From Cunninghamia lanceolata (lineage: Eukaryota > Streptophyta > Pinopsida > Cupressales > Cupressaceae), in NCBI GenBank assembly GCA_027924645.1, contig BSBN01001017.1, forward strand, positions 5,544,501 through 5,608,500: a stretch of DNA of 64,000 nucleotides, in the 5' to 3' direction. The number at the start of each line of letters is the position of its first letter. The stretch's first letter is position 1. Of the stretch, positions 37,351 to 49,950 are shown one piece after another. Below the pieces are notes generated by a model. It was not told the origin of the DNA. It did no database searches and saw nothing but the letters and a program-made list of their open reading frames with translations. The position numbers and the translations under genes were made by a program.

Positions 37351-40080
37351 ACCATCTAATAACTGGTTAATGGTGTGATTCAAATCTAGAGGATGCTCCT
37401 TTAGTAGTCTTTGAAAGAACATGGCATTAATTTCCCCAATCTCCTCCAAAGAAGTGACCAAAGAACCATCCTCAATCATGAGCTTAGAAATGTTATTCCT
37501 TTTCCTATTTTTGAGATTAGATTGATGAAAAACTTGGTGTTCCTATCCCCATCGGTCAACCATTGAAAATTTCTTCCTTTAAAATAAGTTTATGCCATTC
37601 CTCCCTCAACATTTTTTCTTGTTGACAAGTGTCCATGTCATTATGACTAGAGGCCATTTTTTATTAAATATCCTTAAGTTTTATAGTAATAGCTTCCTTC
37701 TATTTAAAGACATGACCAAACGTATACATGTTCTATCCCTTAACTCTTCCTTTAACATACTTAATCTTTTACACCAATCGAAACACAAAAAACCCTTTGA
37801 AAGAAGTGTTCCATAATTCTTCAATTAATCCCTTAAAATCTAGGTGAGAAGCCAAGATTATCTCATATTTGAAAGGATAAGGCCCTTTTGTGATTTGGGA
37901 TGACTAGTTGAGAAGGAGAGGGCTATGATCAGATCTAGCTCCTAGAAGCACTAATAGATAAAGACTAGTAATAATATCCCAAGAACTAGAGATAAGAAAA
38001 TGATAAAGTTTAACTTGAATGAGGTTGTTCCTAGAATTCCTATTTAACCAAGTAAAAGGGTTGCCAACAAGGTCAATATCCATAAGACCCACATTATTAA
38101 TTAAATCAGCAAGATCAAACATATTATTAGAGAAATATTCCAAACCTCTAAGATTTTCAAAGGGAAAGAGGGGAGAATTGAAGTCACCAACAAGCATCCA
38201 CTTAACACTCTGAAGATTAAAAATGGTAGTAGATAGATCCAACGAAAGAGTTTTTCTAGCAGCTCTAGAATTAGGAGCCTACACATTGGATAGAATCCAT
38301 CCATCCTTAGTCTGAATATCAAAAAATAAAACCTCTAGTCTATGCTTGGAAGAACTAACTAGCCTACCATTTAGCTGAATAGGATTCCACAAAGTGACAA
38401 TGCGACCCAAAGCAATTGCAAGAGCACTAATACAAAAATCAACTCCTAGCTAGATTTTATTAGCAATTTGGGATAAAGTAATCTCAGTCATTTTGACTTC
38501 TTGAACCAAAATTATATCTAGTTTATTGTCAATAATGTATCTTTTAGGAAAAAACTACTTGTGGGGGACATTTAGTCCCCTTATGTTCCAAGATAAAATT
38601 CTAATCTTTAGGCTTTCCTATAGGTTGTCGTCTCCAAGGTTCTCTATTTTCCACTTGCTACATCCTTAGTTTTCTCTCTAGATATATTCTCTCTTTGAGA
38701 TGGATGGCCCACTTTGTTTTCAAGCCTTACATCAAACAATTTCCTACTATCTTTTTTCTAATGGAGGTTCTCTTTACTATTGGGGGTCATTCCATTAATA
38801 AGAGGATATGACTTCTCAAGAAAGAGTTCCTTGACACATGACTCTTTAGGTGAAACAACAGTGACTTGACCATTGCTCAAAATGCTTACATTATTGTCTT
38901 CTTCCAAAGTTAGTATGTCTTGCTACTGCTCCACTACTATGCTTAAGACAATGTTTAAAGGGACTATCTTTTTTTTATCTTTAGTAAGTTCCTTCCCCTC
39001 CACATGTATGAAGGCCTTCATCTCAAGTTGTTCTTCATGGACCTACCCCTCCTCATAGGTCATGGAAACATTCTTAGGCAAATATTTTTAAACTTTATGT
39101 GTAGGATAGGTTGTAATAGCTTCATTACTCCCCAAAGCACCTTCAATAATATTTTTCAAGGGAGTTTTGACATTTGGGGATTCTAAAATCTTCATCAACT
39201 CCTATTGAAATGGATAACCATCATTTTCATCTTCTAGATGATTAGGTTGAGGCACCACCTTATCTTTTGATTCTACCTTTCTTTATTGGGGTTTAGGCAT
39301 TTTCTATCAAATGCCCAAATCTAGAACAATTTTGGCAATAGGGGCCTGAGTTTTCATACAATATTTGTTGAGTCCATCTACTGAACTTTGAACCTAAGAC
39401 CATTTGTGATAGAACATTGTTTAACTCGACATTAACATAGAATCTAGAAAAGACTAGTCTTCTCTTATCCCTTGTAACCTTATCGATTACCAAAAATTGG
39501 CCAAATGAATTGACAATGCTTTCTATAGTAGTAGCATCCCAATATTCTAGCGGTAGTACAAGAAAATGCCCCCAAGTGGGTGCAACATCACAAAGATCAG
39601 AACTTGGGTCAGATCTAGGCTTCCAATTGCAAAGATAAAGATTATTTTGACTGCTATGACAATAAAACCAAGGCCCATCAACCAGAACTCTACACATATC
39701 CTTCTAAGAAGTGAAATAAAATAGAAACAAGCCTCTAGGCATAGCACTAATAGTGACACTACCTTTTAACTTCCATATGTCTTTGTTCCATTTCTTGATA
39801 AGGTCAATATTAGGTTGAAGGGAAAAAAAATTTACTGACCAGAGCATTCTTCATGGCTGAAACAGTGCCATCCATTATTGAATCTGAAAGCTTAAGGGAT
39901 AAACCCTCCTTTATCTCTAAGATCTTGGGAAATATAGTGCACCATTCTTTAGAAGAGCCAAACCCTTTGCCCATATCTATCTAGCATATATTCTATCCTT
40001 TCTTTCCTTTAGACCCTTTAGAGAATATTCATGTCATGTCCCAGCGAAGGGGGAGCCCCTTGAGGGCCCCCTAACCTATT

Positions 40081-40745
40081 GATGGCTCATGAAGTAAAGA
40101 ATTCCCACCCACTCAAAAATTCAAAATTATATTTAAGATAACTTAACAAATTATCCCAAAATGATGGTTTTATACATTCATTCAACATTTAACCTACTTT
40201 CCTTTTACCACTGCGTATAAAGATAAAGATAAATATTTTAAATTCACTTTCAAAATTTCTTCTCACCACAAATTTAAAGAAGTTCCTTTTCCCTCCAAAA
40301 TTATTCTTGCAATATGAAATGTAAAAGAAAAATAAAAAAGCTATTTTGACAAAGAAAAATGAAAAACTAACAAATACTCATAATACAAAAAGAAAGGCCT
40401 TTTTGTGAGATTATCCTTTAAATTTTATTTAATTATCCACCTTTAGTAAAATCAAAGGTTGTGATGGGGATGGGGAAGATGATGAGTAAGGGGAGTTGTG
40501 GGGGTTTAGAAGCCCATGACCTATAACAGGTTGCGACTTCTTCTTCTTTTTTTGATCGGCTGCGCTTGCATGTGTGTGGGGTGGCATACGGAGGTGCAAA
40601 TTCCTGGTGGGGGTTGCTTGCATGCTTATGAGGGGTTTGATTATTTTTCTTCTATGTTTTTATTTTTCTATGGAACTGCTTTGGTATTTATTTTTGCTAC
40701 CCCCAGTGATCTGGTTATAAGGACGCAGGTTTTTCTTTCTTTCTC
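40081..40745. other. Spacer between two head-to-head LINEs
   Basis: A- and T-rich DNA up to about 40440, then G-rich DNA (GATGGGGATGGGG) that is probably the 5' untranslated part of the plus-strand LINE. The small opposed frames at 40429-40623 and 40516-40845 are not supported. No clear element boundary or target duplication was found. Confidence 0.4.
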
Positions 40746-42151
40746 ATGGAGATGCATGCATCGGTGGACAAGTCTGATCCAGGTTCTTCTCTTCTTGAAA
40801 GAAGTTAGAGATATCCAAATATGGGTAACCCTAGCAAGGGTTTGATGAGGAATGGTGGTGTCTGGCAACACAAAGTAAATAGGTGTTTAGAGAGATTGAA
40901 TGAACGACCGAAGCTTGTGATTCAATGAGACTCTGTGGTGGAAGACATGGAATACTACAACAAGCATGTGTTGATTTGTAAGTTCATGGGGATGCGGTCT
41001 TTGCTCCCCTTTCTTGATTCATGGGTTTGCAAGACCTAGAACCCTGAAGGGGACTTTGATATTATGTTAGTAGCCAACAATTTCTTCATGGTGGACTTTT
41101 CCTATATTGCTGATAGAAATTGAGCTTTTGAAGGTGGGTCATAATTTTATAACCAGGTGAGCCTATTCATTAAACCTTGGCATGTGGGTTTCAAATCTGT
41201 GGAGGAGCTCCCTTCTTAGATTTTGGTTTGAGTACACCTCCCTCACTTGCCCCTAGAATGTTGGCGAAGTGATATATTACATATGATGGCTCTCTTGCTT
41301 GGTAAGCCTATTGGGCCCACTCAACAAACCTTGAATAAAACGGTTCTTTCTTTTGCTTGAGTGTGTGTCGAAATTGACTTGAATAACCCATTGCTAGATT
41401 CAGTGGAAATAAGCATTGGGGCAACCTCTTGGACCCAACAATTCAACTATGAGGTACTACCTTTTCGTTGTCGGTTATGTCATGAATATGGCCACCTACA
41501 GTGAAAGTGCCCCAAAGTTGCTTTGGCTACTGGTATGGCTAATGCTTCTCATCAATCTACCTCGAAGGTGGACAAAGGTAAGGCCTCTATGTAGGGGGTA
41601 GAGGTGGATAATGATGGTTTTGTGCTTTATAAGACTCGTAATAGGAATAGAGGACAAAAGAGGACTCTTAAAGATAGGCAAGAAGAGGAAACCCTCAACA
41701 GGTTTGAAGTGTTAGAGGACTTGGTTCAAGAGGAAGGTGTTCCCTTCAAAATGCAAGTTGCTAATAGTACGATTATTGAGAAGTGCCTGTGGATTAGCCA
41801 AATTTTTTTTCCAACCAGGCCCTGGCAAGGGGTCAATTATCTCATATGGACACAAATCTCCTTTCCTCAAGACCTGAGCTTGGGGGAATTGGCTTGATGA
41901 TAGACACTATTATGGTTCTTGATCCCCCTGGTTCTAGGATCATCATTAAGAAGGTTGTTGGGGAATCTAGTAAAGGAAAGTCTCCTTCTCTTGTTTTGGG
42001 CCTCCAACAAAAGCCCCCCAAAAAGGGGACTCCTAAGAAGCCTCTAAAAGTTGGTAGGAAGAAGGATCAAGAAACGGTAAAGCTGATTGGAGAGATGTTA
42101 GTAAAGTCTAGCTCAGTGAGGACTATTGACTCTCACTTTTCCCAGCCCTAA
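40746..42151 (+). pseudogene. LINE ORF1 (DUF4283 and zinc knuckle)
   Basis: The frame starts at ATG 40746. The DUF4283-type nucleic-acid-binding domain (about 40900-41460) shows YYNKHVLICKFMGMRSLLPF, DFDIMLVANNFFMVDF and a family-typical V-W-VHLPHLPLECW with TGA in the W position. The zinc knuckle CRLCHEYGHLQ...KCP sits at about 41470-41515, with TGA replacing an Arg codon inside it. A charged Lys/Arg tail follows. One frameshift lies near 41840. The ORF ends at TAA 42149-42151, whose last base is the first base of the next ORF's ATG. The protein would coat the LINE RNA and act as a chaperone. Losses include TGG to TAG/TGA and CGA to TGA, so the decay is not limited to CAG codons. Confidence 0.8.
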
Positions 42152-45100
42152 TGATGATTGTGTTATCTTGGAATGTTAGGGGTATGAATAGCATCCCTAG
42201 ACAAAAGGCTAGTAATGATTGGATTCGTGTTCACTCCCCTAATTTGGTTTTCCTCCAGGAGACTAAGTTGTTTGTTAAAAGTATGCTGAATTTGACTCCT
42301 AAGATCTAGGGTAGAGGTTGCTGTCAATGTGTGGGGGAACAGAGAAGCTCAGGGGGACTTGCTTTCTTATGGGATCTACGTAGATTTTTTTTCCTCTCTA
42401 GTGGCTTTTTGGTAGGTGCTCTATATCTCTTGTTGCTTCTAGTCTAGAGTTTGTTGAGAGAATTCTTCTTTCTAATATTTATGCTCCTACAGATCTCCCT
42501 ATTAAGGCTCATTTGTGGTCTCATATTAGGTACTTGTGTTCATTGGAGCCCTTTCTCCCTTGGATTCTTGTAGGTGATTTTAATGCTATCTTATCTCTAG
42601 AAGAGAAAAGGAGTGGGATTACCCATCTGGATCCTTCCTCGGATCTCTTGAGGGACAATGTGGCTTGTATGAATTTGGTGGATATCAAACCTGTGAATGG
42701 GTTATTTACCTAGAACAATAGGAGGATTGGTGATGATGCTATTTCTAAAAGGTTAGATAGGTTTTTGGTGTCTAGTTTCTGGGTTGGTTTCAAATGGATG
42801 ACTAGCTCTGAGATTTTGGATTAGCGGGGCTTAGATCACTGGATGATCAAATTCTCTACTTTCCTATCTAGATTCTCTAAAAAATAGTCCTTTAAATTTT
42901 AGCTTATGTAGCTTCGTGATGAGTCTCTTCATGATTTGATCCTAGGATGGTGGAGGGTTGGGAAGCCTACTTTTGGCACTGCTATGTACTCCTTTGCTAA
43001 AAGACTCTAGTATGTCAAATATATGCTATAATGATGGAACCAACACCATTTTGATAATGTTTTCTAGGCTAAAAGGGTGGCACAAGAGAACTTGGACACC
43101 ATTACTTGATAGATCCGGGGTCAGGGGCTATCTAAGGAGCTTAGTATGTTGGAATCTATGGTTGTGAAGGAGGTGGAGGAAAGGGAGCTTCGTGAGGAAA
43201 TTTTTAGGAAGCAAAAATCCCGCATTGATTGGATTCATGAAGGGGACATGAATACTTCTTTCTTTCACAATTTGGTTAAGGATAGAAGGTAGGGAAATAT
43301 CATTTCATCTCTCAAGTCCCTATATGATGACCCTCTTCTTTCCTTTGGTGAGATTTTGAAAGAGTCCGTTTGGTTCTTCTCTACTCTCTTCTTTGATGAT
43401 TCCCCTCTTGTCAATGAGGAAGAAGATAAGATTTTGGCTTGCATTCTTCCCTTGGTAATTGGTGAAATGAACAAGTCCCTTCTCAAGTTGATCTCTCTAC
43501 TGGATTTGGAGAAAATTATGTTTCAGATGAGGAAAGGTAAAGCTCTTGGTCCTGATGGGTTCCCAATTGAGTTCTTTTAGGAGTTTTGGGAGGTTATAAA
43601 TCTTGATCTTCTTGAGGTTGTTCAGGAATCTCAAAAGAATAAGCAAATGCTAAGAGCCTTGAATGCCACCTTATTGGCTCTCATCCCTAAGTAGGAGGGG
43701 GCTAATTCTTTGGATCTCTTTAGGCCTATTTCCCTTTGTAATGTGGTGTACAAAATAATCACCAAGCTGATTGTTGAATGCCTGAAGCCGTGGTTAGATA
43801 GATTGGTTTCTAAGGAACATGGTGGATTTTTGGCTGGTAGGCAAATTCTAAATGGTGTGGTTATTGCAGCGGAGACTGTTCACTCTATGGCTTTCTCTAA
43901 GGAGAAGGCTATGTTCACTAAGCTGGATATGGCCAAAGCTTGTGACTATGTCAAATGGGATTTTCTAACCAATATTTTGAGAACTTTTGGGTTCGACAGT
44001 GCCTGGATCGAATGGGTTATGAACTATGTCATGTCTACCTCCTTTTCTATGCCCATCAATGTAGTGCCTTTTGATCTCTTTAGGGATTCTAGGGGACTTC
44101 GATAAGGGGATCCTTTATCCCCATATTTATTTATTTTGATGGATGAAGGGCTTGGGAGACTTTTGAAATCTCATGTGGAGCTTGGTCTTGTTCAGGGTTG
44201 GTGATGGGACATTAACATTCCCCCCAATCCCATCTTTAGTTTGTGGATGATATGACATTAAGGGGTCTCACTAGAGTGGATGAAGTGGTCAATCTAAGGA
44301 AGGCCCTAGACTATTATTTGGCTGCCTCTGGACAAAACATCAATGAAGGCAAGTCTTTTATTTATTTCTGTAATACTCCTAACCTTATTCAATAGAGAAT
44401 TGTGGGTATCCTCAGGTTTCAGATTGGCTCGCTTCCTTTTATCTACCTTGGCATTCCTCTGGCTATTCACATGTTACCTCATGTATTCTAGTAGGATGTT
44501 ATTGAGAAGTTTCAAAAAAAGGTAATTTATTGTACTTGTAGGTGGCTTTCTACTGCAGGAAGAGTGACTCTATTGAAGTTTGTGGTTTAGGCTCTCCCGT
44601 TGCATAGGTGCTTTGTGTTATCTATCCCTGCTAGCTTTGTTAAAGACTTTGAGAGTCTTTGTCGATAGTTTCTTTGGTCTAGTAATCTACTTTCGAGGAA
44701 GTGGAGCTTGTTCAAGTGGGATGTTATGTGTCAACCAAAGCTAGAGGGTGGTCTTGGGTTGCGTTAGGTCGATTTGAATGTGCAAGCTTTGGCAGCTAAA
44801 CTCTATTGGAGATGGTGTAGTCAGTAGCAACAAACTTGGGCTAACATCCTCACCTCAAAATACCTTGGGGATGTGGATTGCATGGATGTGCCTAGATACA
44901 GCCTAATGGGTAAGGGTTCTATGGTTTGGAATACCCTCAAGAGGGGAACTGAGTTGATTAAACAAGGATTTTTTTAGATTTGCAATAGGGGTTCGAAGGC
45001 TCTCTCCTAGTTTGATTCCTGGGATGGGCATCCTCCTATTATGTCTACACACCCTCACTTGCAGAACCTATGTAGGCATTTTTTGGAAGCTTGTTGGACT

Positions 45101-46354
45101 TATGTGATGGATTTTAAATCCCCTCAGGTTTTGGGTCGGGCTACGCTATACAGGTGGAAGGACCCACATGAGTGGTCACTTAGGGGATCAGTGGAGGACC
45201 ATTAGGAACTAGTTGACATCTTGGTTGGTAGGGTTTGTAACTCTCTATTGGAGAGGGATGTTTAGGCCTAAGGAGGTGACCAGAAAGGTAAGTTCATTGT
45301 TGCCTCTAGTTATTAGGTTCTGGATGAGCAGATGTTTGGGTGCATGGAGGTCCCCTGGTGGAAGTAGATATGGAATAAATTCTCTTGGCCCAAGTGTAAT
45401 TTCTTTTCTTGGTTGGTGATTTATAATAAATGCTTGACCTAGGAGAATCTTTGGAAGTAGGGATTTCAGGGCCCCTCTATGTGTGTAATGTTCTCTAATA
45501 GTGATGAGAACATTTCTCATCTCTTCTTCCAAAATCTTTTGTTAGGGTGATCTAGAATTTTTGATGGGAAGTCTGGAGGCAACCCTATAGGCATGACTCA
45601 TCTTTAAAGGACTTCTAGAGCAAGTTGGGGAGTTCTCTAGCCAAGGCTTCCTTCCTCTACACTGCTTGGAAAATTGGTCCCAGCTTCATCATTTGGCATA
45701 TTTGGCTAGAATGTAATCGCAAGATTTTCTTGGATAAGAAACTTTAGGTGCGGCAAGTTTGGATGGGGATCTTGGGAGGTCTTCAAGAGACTTTGGCAGC
45801 TAGGTGTTATCACTCAGCCCCTGTGGACCCTAGAGAATTAGAAATTGTTTGGAGTTTTAGGATTTATGTTTGCACCAAGGGGGGATTGGGCTTGGTTTGG
45901 GTCGAGGTGCTAGAGGGAAGGTTCAGATAGATGGTCATTGGAGACCTCCATCTTTGCAGGTTCTAAAGATCAATACTAACATGGGTCCTCTAGAGGAAAT
46001 CTAGGTCATGTTGGTGTTGGAGGCATTGGTAGGGATTGTTCAGGACTAGTTGTGTTCTTCTTCTCGGAGTATTGTGGCCAATACTCTAACAATTTCATGG
46101 AGGCATTGGCTATTCTCTTAGATTTGAAAATGGATTGTGCCCTTGGATGGAGAAGGATAATTTTTGAGTTAGATTCTCAGATTGTGGTAGATTTGCTAAA
46201 TAAGCAGCAGTTGGAGGATGTAAATTGGCAGCTGGCTAGGGTTGTTAGACAAATTATCTCTCTGGGTAAGGTCATGGATTCTATCACCTTTTGCCATATC
46301 CCTAGGGAGTGGAATAAGGTGGCTGATGGTTTGTTTAAATGGGCTTCTGAATGA
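42151..46354 (+). pseudogene. LINE ORF2: endonuclease, reverse transcriptase, RNase H
   Basis: It starts at ATG 42151 (or 42154), overlapping the ORF1 stop. AP endonuclease: LSWNVRGMNS, the catalytic Glu in VFLQETKL, SSGGLAFLWD, VGDFNAILSLEEKRSG (about 42570-42620), and DHW near 42837. A frameshift lies in the T-run near 42390. RT spans about 43530-44520: KALGPDGFPIEFF, DLFRPISLCNVVYKIITKLI (43713-43770), GFLAGRQILNGV, GDPLSPYLFILMDEGLG, and the catalytic FVDD near 44240. TAG or TAA stands where Gln is expected before GDP, before FVDD and after IEFF. The thumb and zf-RVT regions follow (WLSTAGRVTLLK, FFSWLVIYNKCLT). RNase H ends the ORF at 46050-46354 (NNFMEALAILLDL, FELDSQIVVDLL, HIPREWNKVADGL). 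It is nearly full length but has more than twenty stops. Confidence 0.85.
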
Positions 46355-46570
46355 ATGGGAAATTAGAAAGTGGATGATTGGAGTTGTCTCCCTGAGGGTC
46401 TTGATAGGGAGCTTGAGGACTTGGTTATGGATGATATGAGATGTGTTTTGGGTGTTGCTTGATGTCTCTGTTGCTGGTTTGTGACCCCTGACGGGGGGAT
46501 TGTTATTTCTAGCTTGTACTGCTTTCTTGAATCAATAAAGTTTTTACCCTCTTTATTAAAAAAATAATAC
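46355..46570 (+). terminator. LINE 3' UTR, poly(A) signal and short A tail
   Basis: After the RNase H stop, ~180 bases of 3' untranslated DNA lead to AATAAA at 46534-46539, then a pyrimidine-rich stretch and an A-rich end (about 46557-46590). This is the usual 3' terminus of a plant LINE insertion and fixes the right boundary of the element. Confidence 0.75.
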
Positions 46571-47090
46571 AAAAATAAAAATAAAAAGTTATTAGGGAAA
46601 GCTAAAAAATATTTATCTATATTTTAGAGAAAGAAAAATTAAAAAACTATTCTAAAATATTCTTTCTTATTTTCTATGTATGCAAGTATGAAGTGTTTCT
46701 TTTAAAATTAGAAAGTGTGGCTTTTAGAAACATAAGTTTAAGATAAAAGATTTTTTAAAGAGTAAATAAACCAAGAAAAAAAAAATATAAAAAGAAAAGT
46801 GAACTTGAGTTTTTAAAGGATTTATAAAACAAATATGTCTCTCCCTTAATTCATGTAGTTAACTAATTTATATTTAAGTTATTTGTATTATATGAGAATA
46901 AAACATAAATTTTTTCTCATCTTGGGCTCTATGATCACTGAGTGTGATCTAAAACATTGAATTTAACAAAAGAAAAAAATGCACAAGGTTTAATCTATAA
47001 GCCTTTTCAACAAAAAATATGGATTGTGGGAAAATAATGGTTATGTTTTAATTTTTCAGTGTTTCTTAGGAGGTCCATGTTATATGTAAA
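46571..47090. other. AT-rich spacer
   Basis: Strongly A/T-rich DNA with no gene. The A-rich start may be expanded LINE tail. Nothing else is recognisable. Confidence 0.5.
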
Positions 47091-48760
47091 TTTCCCCTAA
47101 TATTTGTTGATGAGCCATTTTTTACTCTCTTAGAGGAGTAAAATAACATCAAACAAGCTCTCCAATGCCTAGATATTTTTTGCAAAGCCTTGGGATCTAG
47201 TATTCAATGGAAAAAAGCTCAATTCTATACACAATCTTTTTCAGCTAAGCCTTCTTAGCTTAATTCCTATGGGTGGAAATGGATTGATAATGGGGAAGTG
47301 TTTAGATTCCTAGGAATCCCTTTTGATTTTTAGGTATCTCCTTCTTCTATGTGGCAAGTTGTCATTTCTACAATTGAGAAAAGTTTTTTTTTTTGGATAA
47401 CTAAAACTTTCTCCATGGTAGGGACATTTTAGATGTGCTCTAAAATATTGGTTGCTACTTGTATTTATTATCCTTCTTGCTAGGTTCCTTTGAAAGACTT
47501 GCATCAAAATATTGAAAAGATCCTATGGGATTTTTATGGACCTCATCTGATCATGGTAAAGGATTTCATAGAGTGGCTTATGAGTCTTGTTGCCTCCCTC
47601 ATGGTTCTATTGGGCTTGGATTAATTTTAATCCAACATCAAGGTATAGGTTTCTGTACCAAATAGATTATCAGAGGCCTTGAGAGAAATGAATCTTGAAA
47701 GATTGTGATTTGGAATTATATTTTTGTAGGAGTTCCAAATAGTTGTCAGGCTTGGAAGGGTCTTCATTTTCATAATCTCCTTATTATGAAAGAATTTATC
47801 TATATTCATGACACTTTTTTTATCATAATCATATGGAAATATTGGTAATCTATCAATCCATGGATTTTGTGGGATGGCAATGATTTTCACAAAGGTCTAT
47901 TTATTAGTTAGCACTCTATTTGGTGATCTCTAGTTGTTTCTTTCCAATATTGACCCTTTGCTAAGACACCTTGGGTAAATGCTTTAAAACTTTTTCAAAG
48001 AGGTAGCAAGGCCCTTCTTGACCTCTTTTATAAGACTATCAGAAATTTTCTTTCTTGGCTAGAGGTCAAACTGAAGTATAAACTTTTTAATCATGGTTTT
48101 GAGTCATTTTAGACCATTATTGACTTTATTCCATCTCATATGCTTCATAAAGTTAGGGTGATAAGCTTCAAACATTTATGGAAAGATTGGAAATAGTATT
48201 TAGATATGCCATTTTACAATATAGACCGCATAAAGGCATTTCTTAGCTTCTTGCACATCTACATATGGTTTCAAAGATTAATTATAGATGGTTCTTTAGT
48301 CTTTTTTGGACACTTGATAATGTATATTTTAGACTATTTAGTTGGATATCCTCGAGTTGAATCTTGCCCATGTTAGTTGGTGTTTTTCTACCAAGGTCTC
48401 TTTATTGGTACTAGGTTAACTTAGTTCGGTGTCAATCCTCATATTCCATTATGTGGACAACTAAAGACTCTCAAGGCTCTTTTCTAGTTTTGTCCTAGAG
48501 CTTAGGTTGCTTGGAATTGGATTCATGACTTCATTAATCCTTTTAGGCATGAGGTTTTTTCATAAAACATGATTCTTTAGGGAGATTGGCCTAGAATTCT
48601 AGCTAAGTTCACCTAGATTTAGCATGTTTTAGGGTGAATTTTTTTAGCATTTGGAAAGATAAAAACTCTAATTTATGTTTTGGTTCTTTTTTTGATGTAC
48701 AATTATCTCCATGCTAAGGCTATTATTTGTTCTAATGTTCTCTTTAAAATTTCAAATGCA
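47091..48760 (+). pseudogene. LINE 3' fragment of a different subfamily
   Basis: Heavily broken plus-strand coding. The RT-to-thumb transition is still readable: CKALGSSIQWKKAQFY (about 47185-47235), GEVFRFLGIPFDF (about 47295-47330), a Trp-bearing segment, and CSKILVATCIYYPSC with the KDLHQNIEKILWDFYG tail (about 47435-47545). Downstream, FFKxxxxL-like and Trp-rich pieces continue to about 48700 with many stops. Endonuclease and catalytic RT motifs are missing, so the copy is 5'-truncated, as is usual for LINEs. It differs clearly from the LINE at 40746-46570. Confidence 0.6.
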
Positions 48761-49950
48761 AGGTAATAATTTGAAGTTGAATTGGCCGATGCAATCATGA
48801 TAGGAGGGTCTAAGAAGGCTTATACAACCGTATAGCCTATCAACACTAACTCAACCACAAACCACTAAAAAACATATAAATTCACATTAAAAACTACATA
48901 TTATTCGTTAGACAACTTTTAATATTGTCACTGAATTACAACCTCAAGATTTGCCACAATGAGCCCTCATACATGCTAGGCCATAGCCATTTGATTAACA
49001 AATAGATAGTTGTTACTATGAGATTCTACACTCACAAACACTTAACTATGGAAACACCACTTCTAGACTTGATACAAGCAACCACAGAATGATTTCCAAT
49101 ACAATATAATTTTAAAATTTTACTATAGACATGTTACATGGGCTACACATTGATTTAAACATAAGTACATTTGACTCTCATTGATACAAAACATTCCTAC
49201 ATGCCATATTGGATACTTTTAGATTGTATCCCACATCATACTATTGGTACGCTCATTCTATCACTCAGATTTTACTCCCTCACTGTTGAACTTACCTTCT
49301 ATCTTCTACTCCATCCCAATCTTCTTTTCTTGCTTTCAACTAATTTAAAACCCTCTATTTATATCATCCTCAAGCTTCCCACATGATTTACATTCACCTA
49401 AAGATGGAACAAAGATTAAAACCACATGAAATGTGTTGCCAAGTAGAAATAATAAATTTACAAATTACAACTATCAAATGGTGGAGAATCTCCATATGGT
49501 ACACAAACCTTCACAACAGTTATCACACATTTCCCAAATATTCATCACTAGAAGAAACCCAAAATAAACCTTCTATAAAGAGAAACAACTCCAACTAAAC
49601 ACACTAGACCAACCTTTGAACACTTCATGATCCAAATGATTGGACTCCACTTATCTAACCAACCTCAAATTTCAATAGAAGATAAACAAACTAAAAACAA
49701 AATAACCACCAAAATTGTAGAAGCTAATTTCTTAATGCGGTGAAATGCACTATCTTGTACCACCATATACTATTAACCACAAAATTATGTACACACATGT
49801 AAATTATCAAATTAGACCACAAATTCCACCTTCTTAGACATGATACTACATTTTCATGATGTCAAGAGATGCACCTACATCAAACTCCTAGGGTAAATTA
49901 AAAAATGAGTCCCTTATTTTCTAGGATAGTCCACTTCCCCTACCTAGAGA
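48761..49950. other. Non-coding DNA, nothing recognised
   Basis: AT-rich sequence with two small plus frames (49171-49386, 49383-49598) that overlap in different frames and carry no family motif. No LTR ends, tandem repeats or RNA genes were seen. Confidence 0.5.

Larger units (their letters stand above)
33345..40080 (-). pseudogene. LINE with ORF1, endonuclease, RT and RNase H (minus)
   Basis: From right to left: ORF1 at about 39900-38640 has a DUF4283-type domain (GSKFSRWTQQILYE, PRSDPSSDLCDVAPTWGHFLVLPLEYW) and a zinc knuckle YCQNCSRFGHL near 39340. The AP-type endonuclease starts near 38610 (SWNIRG), with WMLVGDFNSP near 38190 and RSDHSPLLLN at 37930. RT pieces include YRSISLCNNIYKVFSKIL near 35960 and the thumb/C-terminal region 35194-34684 (GLRNIQKFNKALLDKIGWRI). 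RNase H lies at 33843-33345, with GRKTNNEA and a C-terminal HVYREGNNVVDGLA. A solo LTR (36249-37345) interrupts the endonuclease-RT linker. Many stops. The C-terminal RNase H is typical of plant L1-type LINEs. No poly(A) tail is seen at the 33345 end. Confidence 0.8.

Noticed and set aside
2588..46354. Reassigned genetic code with TAG (and TAA) read as Gln, as in ciliates and some green algae
   Set aside because: TAG does sit at expected Gln sites, but Trp and Arg codons are also lost (TGG to TGA/TAG, CGA to TGA in the LINE ORF1) and frameshifts occur in the same copies. All elements are of land-plant type. Decay explains everything.
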